In this document: piece after piece, positions 35,622 through 47,780 of the stretch
Position numbering within the stretch: position 1 is the first letter of the stretch
Layout of the letters: every line of letters starts with the position of its first letter
Assembly (NCBI GenBank): GCA_032433595.1
Contig: JASWJB010000007.1
Span: 1 to 64,000, forward strand
DNA from: Conoideocrella luteorostrata
Lineage: Eukaryota; Ascomycota; Sordariomycetes; Hypocreales; Clavicipitaceae
Direction: 5' to 3'
Length of the DNA stretch: 64,000 nt
The notes under the pieces: generated by a model
Database searches by the model: none
Told to the model about the DNA's origin: nothing
The model's input: the letters and a program-made list of their open reading frames with translations, nothing else
Made by a program: the position numbers and the translations under genes

Positions 35622-37779
35622 ACAGGTTCAAAGAGCGATACATGGGCGAAAACTTCCAGGCCTTTTAAAGCATTTAATTCAAGCACCTTTAGTTTTATCA
35701 TTATATATAAAGTATAGAAGTTAAATACTCAATCCATTTTCTCGCAGAGCTAACTAATAGGTGCTAGCACCACAAAATGCTGGAAAAGCCTAGGGTAGCC
35801 GTGAAGAATCTAGAACGATATGGTAATTGTGATTTGACAGTTTTAATTCTGTAGGTATGCATAACTACTTGAATTGATATTAGAAAACTCAATAAGTTAA
35901 ATTTCTACTTAATTAATGCGCCGGTCGACGCTGCACTAGTGCCGTCATACGCGAGGCATGCCGGTGGATGATGCAGTTGGGGATTACGAATTGTGCAGTG
36001 GCAGTTGCAATTGGCTGATTCTAGCGCAGAACGCCGCGACTATGTTCCAAGTTATCCGTTAATCTTTTCCCAGTGATCGAATTGCAATATTATTTCACCG
36101 CGATTAAAGGAGTTGGTACAGGACAAAGGCTAATCGGAGCAGTTAACTTCGCGCGCAGGACTTGAAAGAGCAAAAGAACGGCCCTAGTCAATTACCAGCA
36201 GACTACGGAGTACGCCTGGCACAAATGCAGTGCTTTGCCTGGGTCGCGATGGAGCGATTTGTAGTCGCCAATTACAAACATAATAATACTTAACCACATT
36301 ATTACGGAGAAGCAACAGGTAAGGTTGGTGGTTGGGACACGACCCTGCAATAGCTGAGGTGATACTCTGTACTCCGTATTTCGTGGAATCTTTATGTGGG
36401 TTCACTGCAGTCCCATGACTCGATCGGAAACCCATCGTATCATACAAACTCTGTAGCCAACATGCAATGGTCCCTAGTTTGTCAAGCCTGCGGTCGCCGT
36501 CGGTGGCTGGGTGTCGTAATCTTTCAGGAGTACATGCTTCTGTTGGATTCTAGGACTCTAAAAATGCAAAGAAAGATCTGGCCATCGCCCAATAGTTTGC
36601 TCGACGGACTCTAACTGAGTCGGGCCATAGGGAAAAAAAATGAGATCCAGCAGGAATGGTTGCCGTGTTGATGAAACAGAATCTTTGTTGTACAGTGGGT
36701 TTTCAGTAATTTCGAGTCAAGAATCAACTCTATCGTGTATAGTGGTGGCTCGGAATTACTGCTGGGGTACTGTACGTTCGACTCAAGTCACTAAAGGAGC
36801 CGGGTGCTGCCATGCTCGCTGACGAGTACGGAGAAATCCGTTGCGGAGATCTTTTCCAGGGTTCTTCAATAGAAACAATGACTCTGCTGAATCGTAATCC
36901 CCAGCATAATGGCAGGCAGTATTCCTACGGTAGATGCTCGCCTGCTACCGTCGGCAAGGGCAACCATTCAACTGACCATATGAAGAGCCTTTAATCCAAA
37001 TGTGGAGGCGCAGCCGCCAACAGATGTAGTCCACCTGCATAGGTGCCACAATCGTGCTTTGCATGCGCACTCTCCATAAGTTTAAATTTTCTGCAGACAA
37101 TGTGATGCAGATAAGTGAACAATGAGATTGCTCATCTGAAGATGCTGTTTTGTGGTTCATAAAAGTGCCGTTGCTTGAATGGTAGATGAGGTAAAGAGCA
37201 CAACTAACCGTTGTCATTGTAGGAAAAGCGCACAGGTCTGACATGTCAAAACAAGCAACTGGCTAGTTCTTGATCTTGTTGTTGTCGACCTGCTGGATGA
37301 TGAACGGCTGTCCGGAGAATCGGACCGAAGAAACGATCGAATGATTCTGTGCAAGGTTCTGTTAGAGGGATAGTTTTCTCTGTTTCCGTTTTGCGGTAGG
37401 GATTCATGCAATGCTTGTCTACTCCGCTTGTTCGATACAGACCTAATACCGGCTGATGCCGAGTATTTTTCCAGCATAGGTAGGTTGTTTGGGGCGACGA
37501 ATAAGGCACTCTGTGCCTCACTTCCTATGAGGATGGTAGCGAACCAAACAGTAATGAGCCGTGTTACATTAAAAGTCTGAGGCACAATGTGTACTATACC
37601 GTAGAATAAAGAAGCAGTATGCACTTTGTCTTGACCTCCACATTATCACAGCGATATCTTCTTTCTTTCATCAACGTCGCTTGCCGCCTTGTGTTTCAAT
37701 TTCCGATTATCAGTCATTCATCCTTTTGCGCGGTAGCGACAGCCGTCCCGGGATCAAACAGATATCCAACTTGAGAGAA
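35622..37779. other. Intergenic tract, no supported gene
   Basis: About 2.1 kb. The first part is AT-rich (the 3' flank of the nitronate monooxygenase gene). The TACGGAGTA-type motif occurs near 36203, 36369 and 36825. The second 18-bp repeat copy is at 36743-36760. A minus-strand frame at 37214-37624 begins at GTG and has no recognisable domain. Confidence 0.45.
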
Positions 37780-39246
37780 ATGTCCATCGAAGCAGCGCTT
37801 TCCTCAGCGATGATGCTGCCACGGGAAATTGAAACCGACTACAACAAGTCGCCGGTTGTACGTGCCGTGACAGCGCTGCTTCTGGTTATTGCCATCTTGG
37901 CGACGATGATCCGAGTAGTAACAAAGTACATTGCGATGGGGACACTCAAACTCGATGATGCATTGATCTCAACCGCAACGGTATGTTTGATTGACGAGAA
38001 CGGGACATCTTATATGAAACCGATGCGCTGATTACAAATTTAGGTCATAGCCACCGTGCAGTCTATCCTGGTTATTCTGGAGGGCTCGGCCGGTTTGGGC
38101 AGACATCAAGGTTCTCTGCCAGAAGGAAAGATATCGTTTATCTTAAAGGTAAATTCGACTGTGCGTCCGTGATGGGGCAATGATGTATGCTAATCAGATG
38201 ACTCGATGCAATAGTCGGACTATGCGACGTCGATTCTTTTTATTTTGTGTATCGTCTTGACGAAGCTGTCTGCAACTAGAACGCTTTTGCACATGTCACC
38301 ACGAAACCATGTGGTGACGATTCTAGCTGTCGAAATTATCACGGGGATTTGGGCGACATCGTCCATCGCGACTCTTCTCTTTCAGTGTAGCCTGCCAGAG
38401 CCTTGGAACATTATTAGTGGGCATTGCATCCATCGAGTAAGTGCCGTTTATCATGAGTCGAGCGAAGTGTTACCCCAACTTACTGACTATTAATTTTAAC
38501 CTAGGCTTCGCTGTGGGCGTATATAAACATTGTCAACATTTTGACAGACCTTGCTATCATTGTTATCACAGTGCAAATCTTCAAAAACATACAGACTTCT
38601 CGATCGAAGAAGACCTTGGTCATTGGCGTCTTTGGCAGTCGTGTTCTGTAAGCTGACAAGTGGCTCACCCCGAGAGAAGCATCTCGGCCAACGTTCTGGA
38701 TGTGTGCTAATATAGTCTAACAGAATATTACCGGCAGTCGTATGCCACATCTACTATTTCAACCTGTCCGTGAGCTCACCGGATCAAACATTTGAACTAT
38801 GGCCACCGACGATTATTATTCAGGTCATCCAGTGTATGAGCATTCTCACCACTTGCGTACCCAACCTCAAACCATTTCTCGATAGTGTTGAGTCTGGACA
38901 GATGCACGCCGGAGATTTGCGACAGACAAGATCTAAAAACAGCGCAAGCCGGAGCGGAAACGCCACAACAGTTAGCCAAAGTCGACGCCGCTGCCAGGCA
39001 GCCCCATCATTCAGCACCAACCAGCACTCCGATAATTTGCACCGGCAAAAATTATACGAGCTGGAGGATATGGATACATCTATGGATATGCAGAGGGGAA
39101 CAGTATCCGCGACGGCGGCGTACGAGCCCAGCGGCGTTGGTTGGGATGGTCAAAGTTACACGAGCCAAACAGTCCTCGTTCAACAAACTTGGCGTATTGA
39201 TGTGGAGAGAAACAGTGCTGCTGGGTCCAGACACAACAGCCTGTAA
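37780..39246 (+). CDS. Fungal rhodopsin-domain (PTH11-like) integral membrane protein
   Basis: Five exons give 397 aa: 37780-37980, 38044-38148, 38215-38436, 38505-38647 and 38724-39246. All introns are GT-AG, 63-76 nt, and the sum is in frame. About six to seven hydrophobic helices are visible, for example ALLLVIAILATMIRVV, TSILFILCIVLTKLSATRTL, VTILAVEIITGIWATSSIA and YINIVNILTDLAIIVITVQI. LTDLAIIVITVQ with the preceding CxxxxPEPWN loop, and PAVVCHIYY, are typical of the fungal rhodopsin domain (PF20684). The cytosolic tail of about 130 residues is Ser/Thr/Gln-rich. Members are seven-helix plasma-membrane proteins proposed to sense surface or chemical cues. No CFEM domain precedes the helices, so this is the short form. 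The ligand is unknown. Confidence 0.85.
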
Positions 39247-40378
39247 CGAGCCTCTGCGACACGTATGATCCGTGTTTGCCCCCATGTATTATGACTGTTT
39301 AGATTTGGCTTTGCATGTCGCTCCATATCCATCACATAACTTGAGAAAGGACTCTCGTCCAATAGAAAATGCCTAGCATACTTGCTCTCTCACGCTCGGC
39401 GGTGGTGTGATGTTCAAACAATGTTTTACACCAAATATTGTGCAACCCACCAGTGCCCCGATCCACAGCACTGGGGGCTGGCTGCGTTTGTCAAACCGGC
39501 TGTTGTAACTATATCCCGCCGGCTAGTCAGGCTAGCGCAAAGAGGCCGCATGGGAATATGTGATGTGGGACTTGCTGGATGCGATGTTCAGATTCCAAAC
39601 CTGGTCAAACCTTCTTATGTAGGCAATTGCCGAATCCCAGGAAATCCGAAAGCCTCTGATGACCTCTGCCTGAGAATCATCTCAAACAAGACAAGCGCCG
39701 CGGCAAACCGGGATAAAGCGAGAGATATAATGGAGCTAACATCGGGTCCTCTTCTGTTGCAACAGTTCAGCTCCTCAAGATCGTTTCCATCCTTGCTGGG
39801 TTCCTAGCTCCCTGCGTCGAATGACTTCGAAGTGCATCCTCGAAATTGGGTGGAAAGTGCTCTCGGCATTATCCGTAGTGGATCGCGAAATTTCTACTCC
39901 GTATTCTCTAACTAATTGGTCTAATATGAAGCGTAACATGGATCCATTTCCCCTGACGTGCGTGGATCCCGCTTGTAGCTCTCGGCAGGTTGCTGTCTAT
40001 AATGCTGCCACCCATCTCAGCGTGAAGGTGGTACTGGTCGATGATCCTTGTATAAGCTCCATATGCCCCTTGCATTGTAGTCCACACAGCTTAAAGCGAT
40101 ATGCCGAAGAAACAGGTAGCACGGCGATTCAACATAATGCAATGCGTATACTTGCCAAGAAATGTTATATATGTGCTGTGTATATTACGACATGGGCGAG
40201 ATGTCGCATACTTTCCTTGATGATCGCGACGCTTCTTCATTTGGTCCTGCTTCACGTTGTGGTTTTGGCCAAAATTGTGACAGACTAAAAACAAAACCAC
40301 ACTGACTGTTAGATTGGCAGTTTGGTTCTGCCGTGACGCTCCTTTATTCTTTATCATTGCTGCGGTCAATTGTTCACA
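39247..40378. other. Intergenic spacer, no supported gene
   Basis: The spacer between the rhodopsin-domain protein and the permease. Frames at 39382-39807 and 39821-40288 lack domains and look like chance. Confidence 0.45.
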
Positions 40379-42297
40379 ATGAGCATTCATTACGAAGAAC
40401 GCGAGCTGAGCGACCTCGGTGCAAAAAATAACCAGCGCGAGTATGACGACCGCGCCCAGTTAGCCCGGTTGGGCAAGAAATCAGTCCTCAAGGTAAGCTT
40501 CATGTTATTTCATTCGTAACAGCGACGTGGTTCACAGGGCGTTAATTCCTGTTTAGCGCAACTTCAGCTTTATGACCATCCTTGGCTTCAGCTGTGCAGT
40601 TCTGATTACTTGGGAAGGCACGCTGATGAGCTTTGCGCCCGGATTATCGAACGGAGGTCCTGCTGGTCTTATATACGGCTTCATTTTTGTGTGGATTGGC
40701 AACCTGAGCATATTTTCAACCCTGTGTGAGCTTGTTTCTATGGCTCCAACCTCGGGCGGACAGTATCACTGGGTTGCTATGCTTGCACCTCGCTCATGCT
40801 CCAAATTTTTGTCTTACCTTACCGGATGGATGACCTTGGGCGGCTGGCAGGGAACATCTGTTTCTGCTGGATTTCTTACTGGCACTATGTTGCAAGGGCT
40901 AATCCATTTTCTTGTTCCGTCCTACGATGCACAAAAGTACCAGGGCACACTGATGCTTTGGCTGTGTGTTATCGTCGCGGTTCTCATCAACACCGTGGTC
41001 AGCTCCATGCTACCCAAGCTGGAGGGAATGATTCTCGTCTGCCATATTTTGGGATTTTTCGCTATTCTCATCACTTTGGTTACCTTCGGTGCACACGGGG
41101 ATGCCGAGCATGTATTCCTGGAATTCCGAAACGGCGGAGAATGGCCGACTCAGACTTTGTCGTGGTTTGTGGGTTTGCTTGGTGTTGTATTCGCTTTTGC
41201 AGGTGAGTTTACACTGCGCAATACCCGGCATTTTGACATGGGGCTGACGGATGACTAACTTTCTGGCGCGATAGGCGTTGACTGCTCCTTTCACGTAAGA
41301 TGTTCTTATCACATTGCATCCACTTCTGTAGCTGTTCTTACGGTGAAGGTTGATGAACAAAACGACTAACTGCATATCGAACAGATGTGCGAAGAGGTCA
41401 AAAACCCATCTGTAGCAGTCCCGCGATCGATCATGTTCAGCATTACGACTAACGGCATCATGGGATTGGCTATGATCATTGCCATGTTATACGCAGCTAC
41501 TGATATCGAAAAGGCTGTAGCGTCTGATACGGGCTACCCTTATATCGAAATATTTTATCAGGCTACAAATTCCAAGGCTGGTACGGGCGTGATGGCCGGC
41601 CTTATCATTTTTATGACCTTGTCTGCCATTGTGGGTGTCATGGCTGCAACGTCACGAATGTTCTGGGCCTTTGCCAGGGATCGGGGTCTACCATGCTGGA
41701 GAACATTGTCCAAGGTAAGATCTTTATGAAAGAGACATTTTCACGGGCGTCGACATTACTTTCTGGCGTCCCGCGTTAATCTGCCCACATATTGACGACA
41801 TACATCAGGTCGACCAAGGCACCGCTGTGCCTGTGTATGCGGTCGCTACGACAAGTATCATCTCATGCCTACTAGGAATTATTAACATCGGTTCCACGGA
41901 GGTATACAACGCTCTAGTATCGTTATCTATTTCCGGCCTGTACTCGTCCTACCTCATTGCGGCGAGCTTGCTCCTGTACCGACGCTGCGGCAAGGGCTTC
42001 AAACTGCCGGACCCAAGCGCGCTTCCTGCTCTAGCCAACACTGCTGACGGCGAAGGGCGGACGTTGGCTTGGGGTCCGTGGCATATTCCAGGCATATTTG
42101 GTATTCTAAATAACACATTTGCATGTGTTTTCATGATCATTATTTGGTTTTTTAGCTTTTGGCCGTCTAATAACCACACAACCGCAGCAGGCATGAACTA
42201 CAGTGTTTTGATGACGGGCGCTGTAACCATCTTCAGCATAATCTATTACCTTGTTTGGGCGAGGCATGAGTATAGAGGCCCAATTGTTGAGATATAA
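40379..42297 (+). CDS. APC-family amino-acid/amine permease
   Basis: Five exons give 532 aa: 40379-40492, 40557-41202, 41275-41294 (only 20 nt), 41385-41714 and 41809-42297. Marks of the fungal amino-acid/choline/GABA permease group are SFMTILGFSCAVLITWEG, GGPAGLIYGFIFVWIG, the SMAPTSGGQYHWVA motif, LTGWMTLGGWQG, and the substrate-loop MCEEVKNPSVAVPRSIMFSI. About 12 membrane helices fit. The 20-nt exon encodes VDCSFH and joins FAFAG to MCEEVKNP; skipping it would break the frame, so it is required. GPWHIPGIFGILNN in the last exon is also typical. The transporter should import an amine or amino acid at the plasma membrane; which one cannot be told. Confidence 0.9.
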
Positions 42298-43273
42298 CGA
42301 AGCGGAAATTCGGGCGGCGGTGTGTCGCATAGACAGATGCGGAGACAAAAGCTAAGCTCCTTTGGAAATTTTTACGACTCAAGTGTTACGAGATGGGGTC
42401 AAAGGAATGCGACCTAATGTTACGCATGTGTATTTTAGAATTATGTCTTTCCGGTCAGACGCCGCAACGAAATGAGCAGCGATCAGGTGGAAGCTCAATT
42501 GACCCGTAGACAGTGGATAAGAGATGCAATTTTGTGACCTGTCGAAGTTATAGAATAATCATATTCCCTGTCTTCGTTATTGTCCCGATGCCAATAGTGC
42601 AAAAGCTGACTGTTGGGCTGTTTTTTGTCGTGGTTAATTACCGAACATACCTCAGCATCACCATCCGCACTAGTCGTTGGAATTGTCTCAGCCGTGCTAG
42701 CAGCACTACGCGATAAGAAAACAATGAAAGGGCAACGCGCTGTCATTGGTCCTATGCCATCGATGTTATGGCATTTCTCAAAATATCCCGGTCAACCGAA
42801 TCGTCAACACAGGGTTCGACAAGCGGGCCGACAAAGGCTTGCATATCCGCCACCCATGTTTCTTAGCCACGATCGATGTGACTGGCATTCACAACAATGG
42901 CAATTCGTCCGCGCGTGTCCAAAGCTCCGAGCATGTTCTCTCGATAATAGCTACCCTTGCCGAGTCGGTAATCTATTTCCTGCCTATCTAGGTAATCGAC
43001 AGCTGCATCCGTCAAGGCGAAACTTGCCCTTCATCCTGACCATCGCAATTGGGGCCTCGTAAGTGGCTGATCGAACAACAGGCAACTGAGCGACACTTGC
43101 CGCCATTCAAGACGACGTATTTCTCTAAGTGATGAAACCGCATCTTTTCTCATAGAATGCTTTGTGGATGACGACCATCCAAACGAGACGATACGTAACG
43201 ACTAACAACCTCAAAGATACTGCCGAGATAGCACTCCCCGCCCTGCCGGGGAGTAACAATTCAGGTGTCCAAG
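42298..43273. other. Spacer with a possible upstream exon or relic
   Basis: No firm gene. The frame at 42613-43062 has no ATG at its start but contains the hydrophobic stretch ALVVGIVSAVLAAL and ends close to a good donor (CTC|GTAAGTG near 43059). A good acceptor (ACAATTCAG) lies just before the orphan gene at 43274, so an upstream exon of that gene is conceivable. Confidence 0.35.
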
Positions 43274-45706
43274 ATGGACACGGCAGGCATGAACGAGTCG
43301 CATCACCAATCAAACAAGCCAGGTCTTGAAATATTGTACAGAGATCCGTCCTGGGACAAACTTGGATCCCGTATCAATCTTGGGCGCCCTCGGCTCATCC
43401 CAGTATTGCGCGCGAAGGACGCAAACCAGGCTGTGCAGTCAGATCAATCCTCTGCCGAAGCGTCCCTGGAAACCCCCACGACCAAAAGGAAACAGTCTGT
43501 GGTCAAAGAACAGGAAAGCTCTCTTTTGAAACATGCATCAGTGCAGAAGTCGCGTGAGATGGACAGAGGGACGAAGAGGCAGACTACTCGGTTCCCAAAG
43601 AAATCGCCATCTCAGTCCCCCAAGGAACGTCCAAAACCCGCGCTACATGTCTCTTATGTCAATAAAACCAGCACCGGCACAGGCTCAGGACGGATACCAA
43701 GATGCCAGAACAATAATCGGAAATTCGAGCGTGACACCCTCGTGCGCTTCAAGCCCGGAGAAAAACCAAGATCTGGCACAACGAGCCGTGCAGTGGACCT
43801 GAAATCTGACCGGCTATCCAATACCGATCGCCCTAATCGAACTGGTCAGCTCGATCAACTTCCTAGAACCACATATACCTCAAACACGGCCTCTCGAAAG
43901 GTAACATCTGATGTCTTGCCTCAGCGGCTCAGTAGAGCATCATCTGCCAACTCAAGCAAGGACCGGCAACTACGATTGGTAAAACGACAACCACGCGAGG
44001 TTCGTAAGTCAGTCATAGACTTGCAAGAGCAGAAAAGACTTGTATCGAGTTCAACATTTCTATTGAATGACTCCAGTCCCAAAAGCCTGAAACACAAACA
44101 ATCACAAGGGACTACCCAGCCAGATTCCACAGCTCATGTCAAGTTACGACTTGGCCCGTCAAAGTCATCAAATGGGGAAAGAGTCTCTCAGTGTCCGGGT
44201 CGCAGAAAGTCCATGTCCGGAACCACAAAGGTAGCTCCTATTAAGCAGACCTCATGCCCAACAGATATAAAGTTGGCAAAGCAGGTTGTGGGAAATGTTA
44301 CCCGCGACTGTCATACTGAGACTGTCGCCGCGACAGCAGTAGTTACTGCAAAGGAATGCGCAAATTCAGGCGGAAAAGTGCCTTTTACAAGCAGCTCAAG
44401 CGCAATTGTCTATCTAAAGACAGAAATGAAACCGACCTTGGTTCACGCGCTCAACGCCAATGCGGAAGCCCAAAACAGGAAGAACGATCAACCACCACAG
44501 GCTACAGACATGCATGAAACTGATACATCCAACCATACTCGACTTGAGTCTAATACTGTGAAAGACCAATACTGTCGAACAGGCTCAGACCCCCCTTCAG
44601 AAAATGTTTCCATACAGCGGCATCGTGATCATTCGCGGTCAATGGACCAGCCGGCCAAAGACATCGACGATATTACAACGAGATCACCGGCCGAGGACAT
44701 ATCTTTGCTTATTTCGGCACTTGAACAATTAAAGAGAATGGTCATAGATTGTTCCATCAATGACGCTGGGCAGGGTAAAGATGCGCCATACGTTCCCATA
44801 TTAGCATTTGTCAATGCCCAAAAGCTCAGAGACCTCTCATCCGAAGACATCTTGTCAAATTCTTCCGCTGTACGATTATGCGACAAGTCAAGTGTATCTG
44901 CCAAAGGAAATGCTTCTCAACAATTAAACCCCTCTTTTAGAACCGACCAAACCCGTCAGCTAGGCGACTCTAGCAGCCGCGGCGTCGAGCTACGGATTGA
45001 TTCAACTGTGGAAGACCCGTTCATATCTCAACCACAGACCAGGAGAAAAGAATGCCCATCAACTGCATCTCCACAACATGGAAATCTGCCCGAGAGCAAA
45101 TCTATTGAAGATGCTTTAAGATATATACTGAAAAACTCAAATGGCAACAGCCCAATTTACAACACTCGGACCTCGAGCCTCGCGAGCAAAAGGAGCACCG
45201 CGATACGACGAGGACGACTCGAAAAACGACAACGCCTTGCCGCACCTAGTGCATTGCTAGATCGACCATTATTAGATATATCAGAGCAGTTGGCACCAGA
45301 ATGCGCCGCCGCTAAAGCCGACTTATCCATAGATATGGGAATTGCAGATCAAACGCAATCTGTATCCTATGTCAAACGACCAGATCAATCGCATCAATCC
45401 CCCGCATCTACTACCTATAGTGATGCGCCCCCAAAGTATTCGACGTATAGCTCAAATAGGCACAGGCAAGAAGAGGCAGACGGTATCAATGTATGGCCTG
45501 CGCCGGTGGCCAGGCAATGGTTGTCAGACAGCTCCAAACAGATTGAGCGACCTGAAAGCCGTGTGCCGAAGCTGAACACATCCATTTCTCTCTCTCACAG
45601 CACGAACAACTTGAAGCAGCAGTCACACATAAAGAAAAGCGTGCGCAAGAAGATTGTGTGGAAGATTCGAGGCCAATCGAGTCGACATAAAGAAGAAGTC
45701 TTGTAG
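43274..45706 (+). CDS. Large uncharacterised, mostly disordered protein
   Basis: An uninterrupted frame of 811 codons including stop (about 810 aa) from ATG 43274. I recognise no domain. The composition is dominated by Ser, Thr, Lys, Arg, Gln and Asp, with basic patches throughout (KQTTRFPKKSPSQSPKER) and very few aromatic residues, so most of it is probably disordered. Two short segments look structured: near the N-terminus (LEILYRDPSWDKLGSRINLG) and around residues 475-500 (ISLLISALEQLKRMVIDCSI), which may form a helix. The C-terminus is strongly basic (KKSVRKKIVWKIRG). A nuclear or cytoskeletal role is possible but unsupported. The long intact frame itself is the main evidence that the gene is real. 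Confidence 0.75.
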   Translation: MDTAGMNESHHQSNKPGLEILYRDPSWDKLGSRINLGRPRLIPVLRAKDANQAVQSDQSSAEASLETPTTKRKQSVVKEQESSLLKHASVQKSREMDRGTKRQTTRFPKKSPSQSPKERPKPALHVSYVNKTSTGTGSGRIPRCQNNNRKFERDTLVRFKPGEKPRSGTTSRAVDLKSDRLSNTDRPNRTGQLDQLPRTTYTSNTASRKVTSDVLPQRLSRASSANSSKDRQLRLVKRQPREVRKSVIDLQEQKRLVSSSTFLLNDSSPKSLKHKQSQGTTQPDSTAHVKLRLGPSKSSNGERVSQCPGRRKSMSGTTKVAPIKQTSCPTDIKLAKQVVGNVTRDCHTETVAATAVVTAKECANSGGKVPFTSSSSAIVYLKTEMKPTLVHALNANAEAQNRKNDQPPQATDMHETDTSNHTRLESNTVKDQYCRTGSDPPSENVSIQRHRDHSRSMDQPAKDIDDITTRSPAEDISLLISALEQLKRMVIDCSINDAGQGKDAPYVPILAFVNAQKLRDLSSEDILSNSSAVRLCDKSSVSAKGNASQQLNPSFRTDQTRQLGDSSSRGVELRIDSTVEDPFISQPQTRRKECPSTASPQHGNLPESKSIEDALRYILKNSNGNSPIYNTRTSSLASKRSTAIRRGRLEKRQRLAAPSALLDRPLLDISEQLAPECAAAKADLSIDMGIADQTQSVSYVKRPDQSHQSPASTTYSDAPPKYSTYSSNRHRQEEADGINVWPAPVARQWLSDSSKQIERPESRVPKLNTSISLSHSTNNLKQQSHIKKSVRKKIVWKIRGQSSRHKEEVL

Positions 45707-47780
45707 TAGCCTATTTCATGCTACCGACGTTGCAGTGCAGATCAACTGCAGACATGCTCTATCACCATCATGATACTACCACCATTCATATAAATTTATC
45801 ATCTTCAAAACCTCGTAGACGTATATATTCAAAGTCAACAAAACAAACAGTTAATCTCATGTTGTGACTATTTCATTTAACAAGTACACCCATGTGTGTA
45901 CTAAATGTGGAAAGTAAATTAACGATCTTGCAACACTTCACAACTGAAAGCTTCCGCTCTCATTTGGCGGATGTCATCTCTTGCAAAGAGAGGAAATGGA
46001 CCCGACACCGCGAATGGGAGATATATCCTGCCCCTCGGAGCCAATATCTCTCATCGAGATGGTCTTCTTGCGCGGTTTAGAGTTTCAGTGCCTAATCGGG
46101 TCAATGTTGTTCTTTTTCAGAACATTCAGACCCTGTAGTCAGTTAGGGGTTCAGCAGAATAGTAGGGCGTGTTGCTGATTTGATTGAAGAACCGATCACG
46201 GTCGACGGGTGCGGCAAGTCAGACACTATGGTGCCTGGCATTATAAGCTCTCCGCAAGGGGTTTGGGGGCCACGATTGGATTACGGATTACGCAATATCA
46301 CAGATTTTTGGTTGATCTTTACATGAGCTTTAAATTTACCAGCCTCGAATGTGTTTATAAATATGCGGTCTGACAACTCATAACACTGATAGTCACTCCA
46401 TGTCTTAGTGAACTCCCGTACAAGCGTCATAGAAGCAGCGAGAACGGACGGTACGACAATCATATTTGTAAGGCTGGAGATTTCGAAAGCGGATTGTATT
46501 TGGCCAGACTTGGTCAATTGAGCAGCCGCGACTCTTGTTTATCTATTGTGTTTCGCACGCGACCTCCAGGTCACATGGCTATCACAACGGGGGTGTTCTA
46601 AAGCCGGAGCCATAGCGTAAAATACCCCCGCCTGCGCGATCTCTGGGTTCGGTTTCTTATCTGGTCATTGCGCTCTAGGTGACTATCGGTTGGTCCGGAC
46701 ACAGTTTGCGGTAACCTATCACACCACCTCTACGAGCCCGAATGAGAAAGCATGGAGAGGGGCTAACTCCTCCTTGGGGTCGCCACAAGTTGGCACGGCT
46801 GGCCAGGTGCCCAATGCCGGGATGCCATAGACCGCGTACGGTATGTTGCCAAGTTGTTGTTCGAGAGTGTCCAGATGGCGGAAAGAAGGTGGTGGCCCGA
46901 TTTCGGAAGCCAACAACATCATGGGCATAACTCGGCATTTTCACCGCTTATTGCACGTTTCTCTACCGCCGCCGCATCCATACTAACTTCAGGCTTCAAC
47001 TCAAAAACTCGTCGGGCATAAGTGACGCACGTACGACCAGGTGAACAAGTTCGCATGATAGGGTATCTCGTAGCGCAATATGCCCTTATCATCTCGTAAG
47101 TTAAGGTTGTGTTATCAACCTGCCTGACCCATTTCGCACTGTTGTCCTGTTGCCATTTGCTCACGCAAACGAAATCGTCACAATACGTCCTACTTGCGCC
47201 GAGGGGTCCTGCTCCTTATTCTCATTGCTCTAGCATCTTGACATAGGCGTACAAGAGATTATCGGTTCAGATCAGCACGCAGTTCAAATTTACACAAGTT
47301 TTGTTTGGTACCATTTTGACAACTACTTTCTCCGATTTAATGTGCTATAATACAGATGGCACTGTTCGTCGGGGAATTTCCACTGTGCTACGAAAAGGTC
47401 CTGCCAGAAGCTCCCACTAATCCAGATGTAGCAGGCGCCACGAGAAACTGTATCACCGAAACAGCTCCGTAAACCCACATGAAACTTGGGTAACTAATCC
47501 GTAGGTTGCTTCTTACAGAAGCATTGTCTAGTGCTACGCTGTAGTGCTAGCGGTCGTAGTTGTTCTAGAATATTTCTGCGCGCGCTGGGTAACGGCATAA
47601 ACAATATTCCATCGTGTCCGCATTGGCAGTTTTTGTGTGGGCCTCTAAATGATGGCCACTACACCTTGCACTAAAATCGCAAAACAATCACGACGACTTA
47701 TGGTGCCTTACCTAGAGAAATACACAACCTTCACAATCAACATCATTTCATATTGACTATATCGCTTGGACCACAGCATA
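45707..47780. other. Intergenic tract with a coding-like minus-strand fragment
   Basis: No supported gene over 2 kb. On the minus strand 46719-46928 reads like protein (YAVYGIPALGTWPAVP), and the overlapping frame 46919-47164 ends nearby in another frame, so a decayed small gene is possible. The last few hundred bases precede the first DUF3445 gene and should contain its promoter. Confidence 0.35.

Noticed and set aside
37214..37624. 136-codon minus-strand frame with a hydrophobic N-terminus
   Set aside because: It starts with GTG, has no upstream ATG, and its Ser/Arg-rich tail reads like a translated simple sequence.
42613..43062. Possible N-terminal domain of a fungal STAND/NLR-like protein (LSIT in one frame, ALVVGIVSAVLAAL in the next)
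   Set aside because: It needs a frameshift, covers only about 20 residues, and nothing of a NACHT or repeat domain follows.
46719..47164. Small minus-strand gene
   Set aside because: Two overlapping frames both look partly protein-like but cannot be joined by a normal intron, and no family is recognisable.
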